In this document: piece by piece, positions 62,201-64,000 of the stretch
Position numbering within the stretch: the stretch's first letter is position 1
How the letters are laid out: the number at the start of each line of letters is the position of its first letter
DNA from: Oceanobacter sp045430275
Lineage (GTDB): Bacteria > Pseudomonadota > Gammaproteobacteria > Pseudomonadales > Oceanobacteraceae
Reading direction: 5' to 3'
Length of the DNA: 64,000 nucleotides
Assembly (NCBI GenBank): GCA_045430275.1
Contig: JAILXU010000002.1
Coordinates: 1 to 64,000, forward strand
The notes under the pieces: generated by a model
The model's input: only the letters and a program-made list of their open reading frames with translations
What the model was told of the DNA's origin: nothing
Databases searched by the model: none
Translations under genes and position numbers: made by a program

Positions 62201-62890
62201 AGTGAATTTAATGCCGGTGACCATCGTTCACCGGCCAAATGGCAAGCCAAAGCCATCGCTGCAGCGGATGAAGATGTGTGGTTATATCGCTCCGTTGCTA
62301 TTGAATCTGACCAGGGATATGTCTGGTCAGCAAGCGATGGTGACAGCCTCAATGACGATACCATTCAGCCAATACAAGTCCGGGACTATCAGCTGGTTGA
62401 TGGCCTTACTGAGACCATTGCCAGCGGTGAAACCGCTGACAGCTATGTCGGCATTGCAGCCAGCCTTGAAATTGCACTGGATGCCTTTGACTATGAAGAT
62501 GCATCCATTCAGCTGGTCACCGATCGTACCGGCCAGCAAGGTATAGATGGCCAACTGACGTTGAAGTACGGTGATCGTAGCATCGACATGGTATTAATCC
62601 TTGAAGATAACCAGCTGGATACCAGCAAAACAGCTCTTACGATCAGCAACAACGATACCGAGATGAAACTGACCGCTGAATGTATTGATCTGGCTTCCGA
62701 AAAACAGACCACAATGAGTGCTCTGTCCAAGTGTGACAATGACGATCTGAACTTCGGTGGCACCATCACGGTGGATGGCCTTGAAATTGGCAAACTGGAA
62801 GACCGCAATGGTCTGCCGGTCTTTGTCTTTGGCGATGATACCGAGTATCAAATGATCGCAACTCCCGCTTTCCTGATTTCACGTCAGTAA
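59273..62890 (+). CDS. Large predicted lipoprotein of unknown function
   Basis: A 1205-residue surface or outer-membrane-associated lipoprotein. Signal and lipobox are KSLLAAAIGTTIALTGC, followed by a Ser/Asp/Lys linker. The first 90 residues after the linker look like a carboxypeptidase-regulatory-type beta fold (GYAIKGVMINANIKVYDLATNTLLKET...QGQYSLSDI). The rest is Ser/Thr/Asp-rich with repeated beta-like segments of changing sequence (FDGTLTLDVPDIQNDQ, FDGELSVQDAAGT) and is highly acidic overall. Long, low-similarity secreted proteins with such composition are often Ca2+-dependent. ATG 59273 with AGGAATTGTG. Confidence 0.75.
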   Translation: MEQHYSTSSIFKKSLLAAAIGTTIALTGCSGNSSSDDDKKASEASVSLSGYAIKGVMINANIKVYDLATNTLLKETTTDAQGQYSLSDITVESETVGALKVVMTTNTNTTTKCDSAIGCSDGSGNDVSFGQTYAFHDPGFQLTAILADPKDATSASLMVTPLTHMSAARIEKEGVLTNEAISTVNRETAALMGLGNVNIATLQPVDLASPNSATADGNAVKYGAMLAAVATVAKEKGLSLQDMVQQLSDNYANSKGLKSHSSNDQETDLADLFAAAVESLNTAESTFNIDIDNTAEVVMMSKRNDAANATVDDVTVIDSSNTGEVDPTLTPQEQATLKGMALLEDLNTWNDTQLDIRSQLLAEDGELAQYANDLDMIATAVQEQTDLARAFSTLAYGFTEQEVVETETHCSQWHYGTCQQWKEYEYSWTEEQQSGILAGVPNLIREFAYLTNRIEGNHAKLEATFDSETQRYTLTLDAQLVAQYWDEEYFAESYGFIYGYAGADIDNTGVLNISYAMNDEDEITDIRFSGTSGYPEDGKAIDLQALQMQPTLSLDDAHYAVTISQLSLNDTTTTSLLNKELEVGISYTATGELSMEFADLESMAETLFFMGDGSSGLLNMTLTLDSEVSESVEDAAAGGFSPASGELDVNVSFKRESLEAEATAAMTAKVDVRNSNGDFITGQLTGSGQASSPTKENITAGVNLSFTGSLSQGVHDADHALNGASTRFDGTLTLDVPDIQNDQLSTYTTTFDGELSVQDAAGTGAAFDGNAKLAMEHPKTASGRPLYSERARNYIDYYWFNTEIETTTEATIPTEVALTGKLTASRENTTKAELDIKASLMLDNLAPVVERLNQGEISVGHEIGTPSSLIGGDATLHEQDNRITFEPRRYAEEDLITLASAYSQTLGLTNARYFTRQWVQDAVSELSVNASSCTPDDGVYFCALNITETSYLYSSRNAEPKIPRVFKKLQSISFTTSEFNAGDHRSPAKWQAKAIAAADEDVWLYRSVAIESDQGYVWSASDGDSLNDDTIQPIQVRDYQLVDGLTETIASGETADSYVGIAASLEIALDAFDYEDASIQLVTDRTGQQGIDGQLTLKYGDRSIDMVLILEDNQLDTSKTALTISNNDTEMKLTAECIDLASEKQTTMSALSKCDNDDLNFGGTITVDGLEIGKLEDRNGLPVFVFGDDTEYQMIATPAFLISRQ

Positions 62891-62893
62891 GCG

Positions 62894-62927
62894 AATGCCA
62901 GTGTACCCGGTGCACTGGCATTTTTTT
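62894..62927 (+). terminator. Intrinsic terminator of the large lipoprotein gene
   Basis: A 10-bp stem AATGCCAGTG/CACTGGCATT with a 9-nt loop and seven or more T on the plus strand, immediately after the TAA at 62888-62890. It overlaps the stop of the convergent small membrane protein gene. Confidence 0.9.
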
Positions 62928-63267
62928 ATTGCGGGGGCGTATTCTGCTGCGCCTCCAGCAATACCAACAGGCGCTTCTCGTTTTTCATCATTTGCCAGGA
63001 CAGGAGCACAAACAGCAACAGGCAGATGATCAGCATCCAGAACAGAACCGGTAACAACATCGCTGCCGTCGACAGGGTTTCTGGTTCCAACAGGCCGCTT
63101 TGCAGTTGTGCGACCACATAGAAAGGGTTTGCCATGACCGGGTAAACCAGCGCGACCCCAATGCCCATTCCGCCAATCAGTAGCAGCAGCCCCACCGCCA
63201 CCAGCGGCCAACTGCGATTAAAACGACGACGTTGTGTGACAAAATCGGCATCAGTTTGTCGGGGCAT
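62926..63267 (-). CDS. Small two-TM membrane protein
   Basis: A 113-residue protein with two hydrophobic helices (about 21-46 and 68-91), a basic N-terminus (QRRRFNRS) and a charged cytoplasmic tail (MKNEKRLLVLLEAQQ). No named family recognised. It lies 18 bp after the Kef-like gene and has GGAGA before its ATG, so it is probably co-transcribed with it and may be an accessory subunit; this is not proven. Confidence 0.75.
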   Translation of the reverse strand: MPRQTDADFVTQRRRFNRSWPLVAVGLLLLIGGMGIGVALVYPVMANPFYVVAQLQSGLLEPETLSTAAMLLPVLFWMLIICLLLFVLLSWQMMKNEKRLLVLLEAQQNTPPQ

Positions 63268-63285
63268 CCGCTTTCTCCACAGGTA

Positions 63286-64000
63286 TCAGGTGTCAGGCTG
63301 ACCGATCAGGTGACGGCTTTCGGCTGCAAAGCCCGCTCCCACTTCCGAGTAGTAGTTGAAGACCACATCTACACCCAGATCCAGCAACTCCTGACGTTCG
63401 TCTTCATAGCGGGCAACCGCCGCCACTTTGCCGCGATAGCCAGACAACCGCAGCATTTCGAGGGTACTTTTGATTTCGAAGTGCGAGGGCAACGCCATCA
63501 TCACCAACTCAACCTGCTCACCGCAAATGCTTTCCCAGAATTCAAGGTCATCGGCGTCCCCGGCAGCCACCCGAAAGCCATCATCTTTCAGTTTTTGAAT
63601 ACGTTCTCCATCGGATTCCACGCCCCAGACACGCTGGCCCAAATCGGAATCCAGCGCCTGATACGCCCCCTTGCCCACTCGCCCCATGCCGATGATCAGC
63701 ACTTCTGCACCCTCCGGACGGTCGAAGTGCGCGTGAGATCCGGCGCGTTCATACCGGTTGATACGATCTTTTTGCATGGCGTACAAATGGTGCGCCCGAC
63801 GATAGAGAAAGCTGCTGACCACAAACGACAGCGACATGGATACAGCAATGATCACCAGCCAGTCTTCGCTCAGCCAGCTATTTTCCACGCTCAGGCTGGC
63901 GACGATCAGGCCAAATTCACTGAAGTTAGTCAGTGCCAATGCGCTCAGGTACGCCGCTCGCCCTGACAGTTTGAACCCGACCAGCAACCCGAAAAACAGC
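63286..64000 (-). CDS. Kef-type K+/H+ antiporter, C-terminal part (5' end outside window)
   Basis: The last 238 residues of a CPA2-family antiporter; the frame is open at the window edge. The membrane part ends with helices such as NFSEFGLIVASLSVENSW and WLVIIAVSMSLSFVVSSFLY. A cytoplasmic RCK/TrkA-N domain follows (VLIIGMGRVGKGAYQALD; GAGDADD-like AAGDADDLEF), which binds NAD(H) and controls the pore in KefB/KefC/YbaL-type proteins. Full function cannot be judged from this fragment. Confidence 0.85.
   Translation of the reverse strand, partial: LFFGLLVGFKLSGRAAYLSALALTNFSEFGLIVASLSVENSWLSEDWLVIIAVSMSLSFVVSSFLYRRAHHLYAMQKDRINRYERAGSHAHFDRPEGAEVLIIGMGRVGKGAYQALDSDLGQRVWGVESDGERIQKLKDDGFRVAAGDADDLEFWESICGEQVELVMMALPSHFEIKSTLEMLRLSGYRGKVAAVARYEDERQELLDLGVDVVFNYYSEVGAGFAAESRHLIGQPDT

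Overview
The window reads as chromosome of a mesophilic, probably marine gammaproteobacterium (Oceanospirillales-like is my best guess). The basis is moderate GC, Pseudomonas/Oceanobacter-style proteins, VF530 and YigZ family members, a MocR regulator and densely packed operons. No tRNA, rRNA, CRISPR array, complete mobile element or replication origin was seen.

Layout. 1-341: decayed macro-domain gene. 749-5413: a very large CBS/PAS/GGDEF/EAL c-di-GMP protein. 5585-6715: NodB-like deacetylase. 6766-16298 (minus): five genes in two related sets, ATP-grasp + alpha-E + large transglutaminase, then an ATP-grasp/alpha-E fusion + small transglutaminase. An intrinsic terminator separates the sets. 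16793-18121: CoA-transferase. 18189-18443: VF530 DNA-binding protein. 18711-25239 (minus): branched-chain-type ABC transporter (livG-F-K-H-M order) ending in an acyl-CoA ligase. It is divergent from a Cache sensor hybrid histidine kinase and its response regulator (25385-28623). 28899-31990: lipoprotein, YigZ, MinD-like ATPase and TatD.

32089-41151 is a complete tellurium/stress locus. terZ-A-B-C-D-E runs leftward. A divergent four-gene module (PRTase-TRSP, HAD, StiP-type PRTase-PELOTA, CitE-like lyase) runs rightward. The two arms share a 282-bp promoter region. Ordinary genes follow: small SutA-like protein, Na+/H+ antiporter, glycosyltransferase, orphan 11-12 TM protein, asparaginase, LOG, two YbjQ proteins and an M48 protease.

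49135-56407 (minus) is the most notable locus. Seven tightly packed or overlapping genes encode an ArsS-type radical SAM protein, a TVP38/disulfide-oxidoreductase fusion, DUF547, a family-2 glycosyltransferase, a CofC-like transferase, an ArsM-type methyltransferase and a fatty-acid-hydroxylase-fold membrane protein. The set looks like a pathway for a complex organoarsenical (arsenosugar, possibly lipid-linked). Two abutting palindromes lie directly upstream of the first gene.

The right end holds a MocR/EamA-transporter divergon with paired candidate operators, a 1205-residue lipoprotein of unknown role, a two-TM protein, and the C-terminal part of a Kef-like antiporter cut by the window edge. 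Family names come from recognised motifs; no database search was run.
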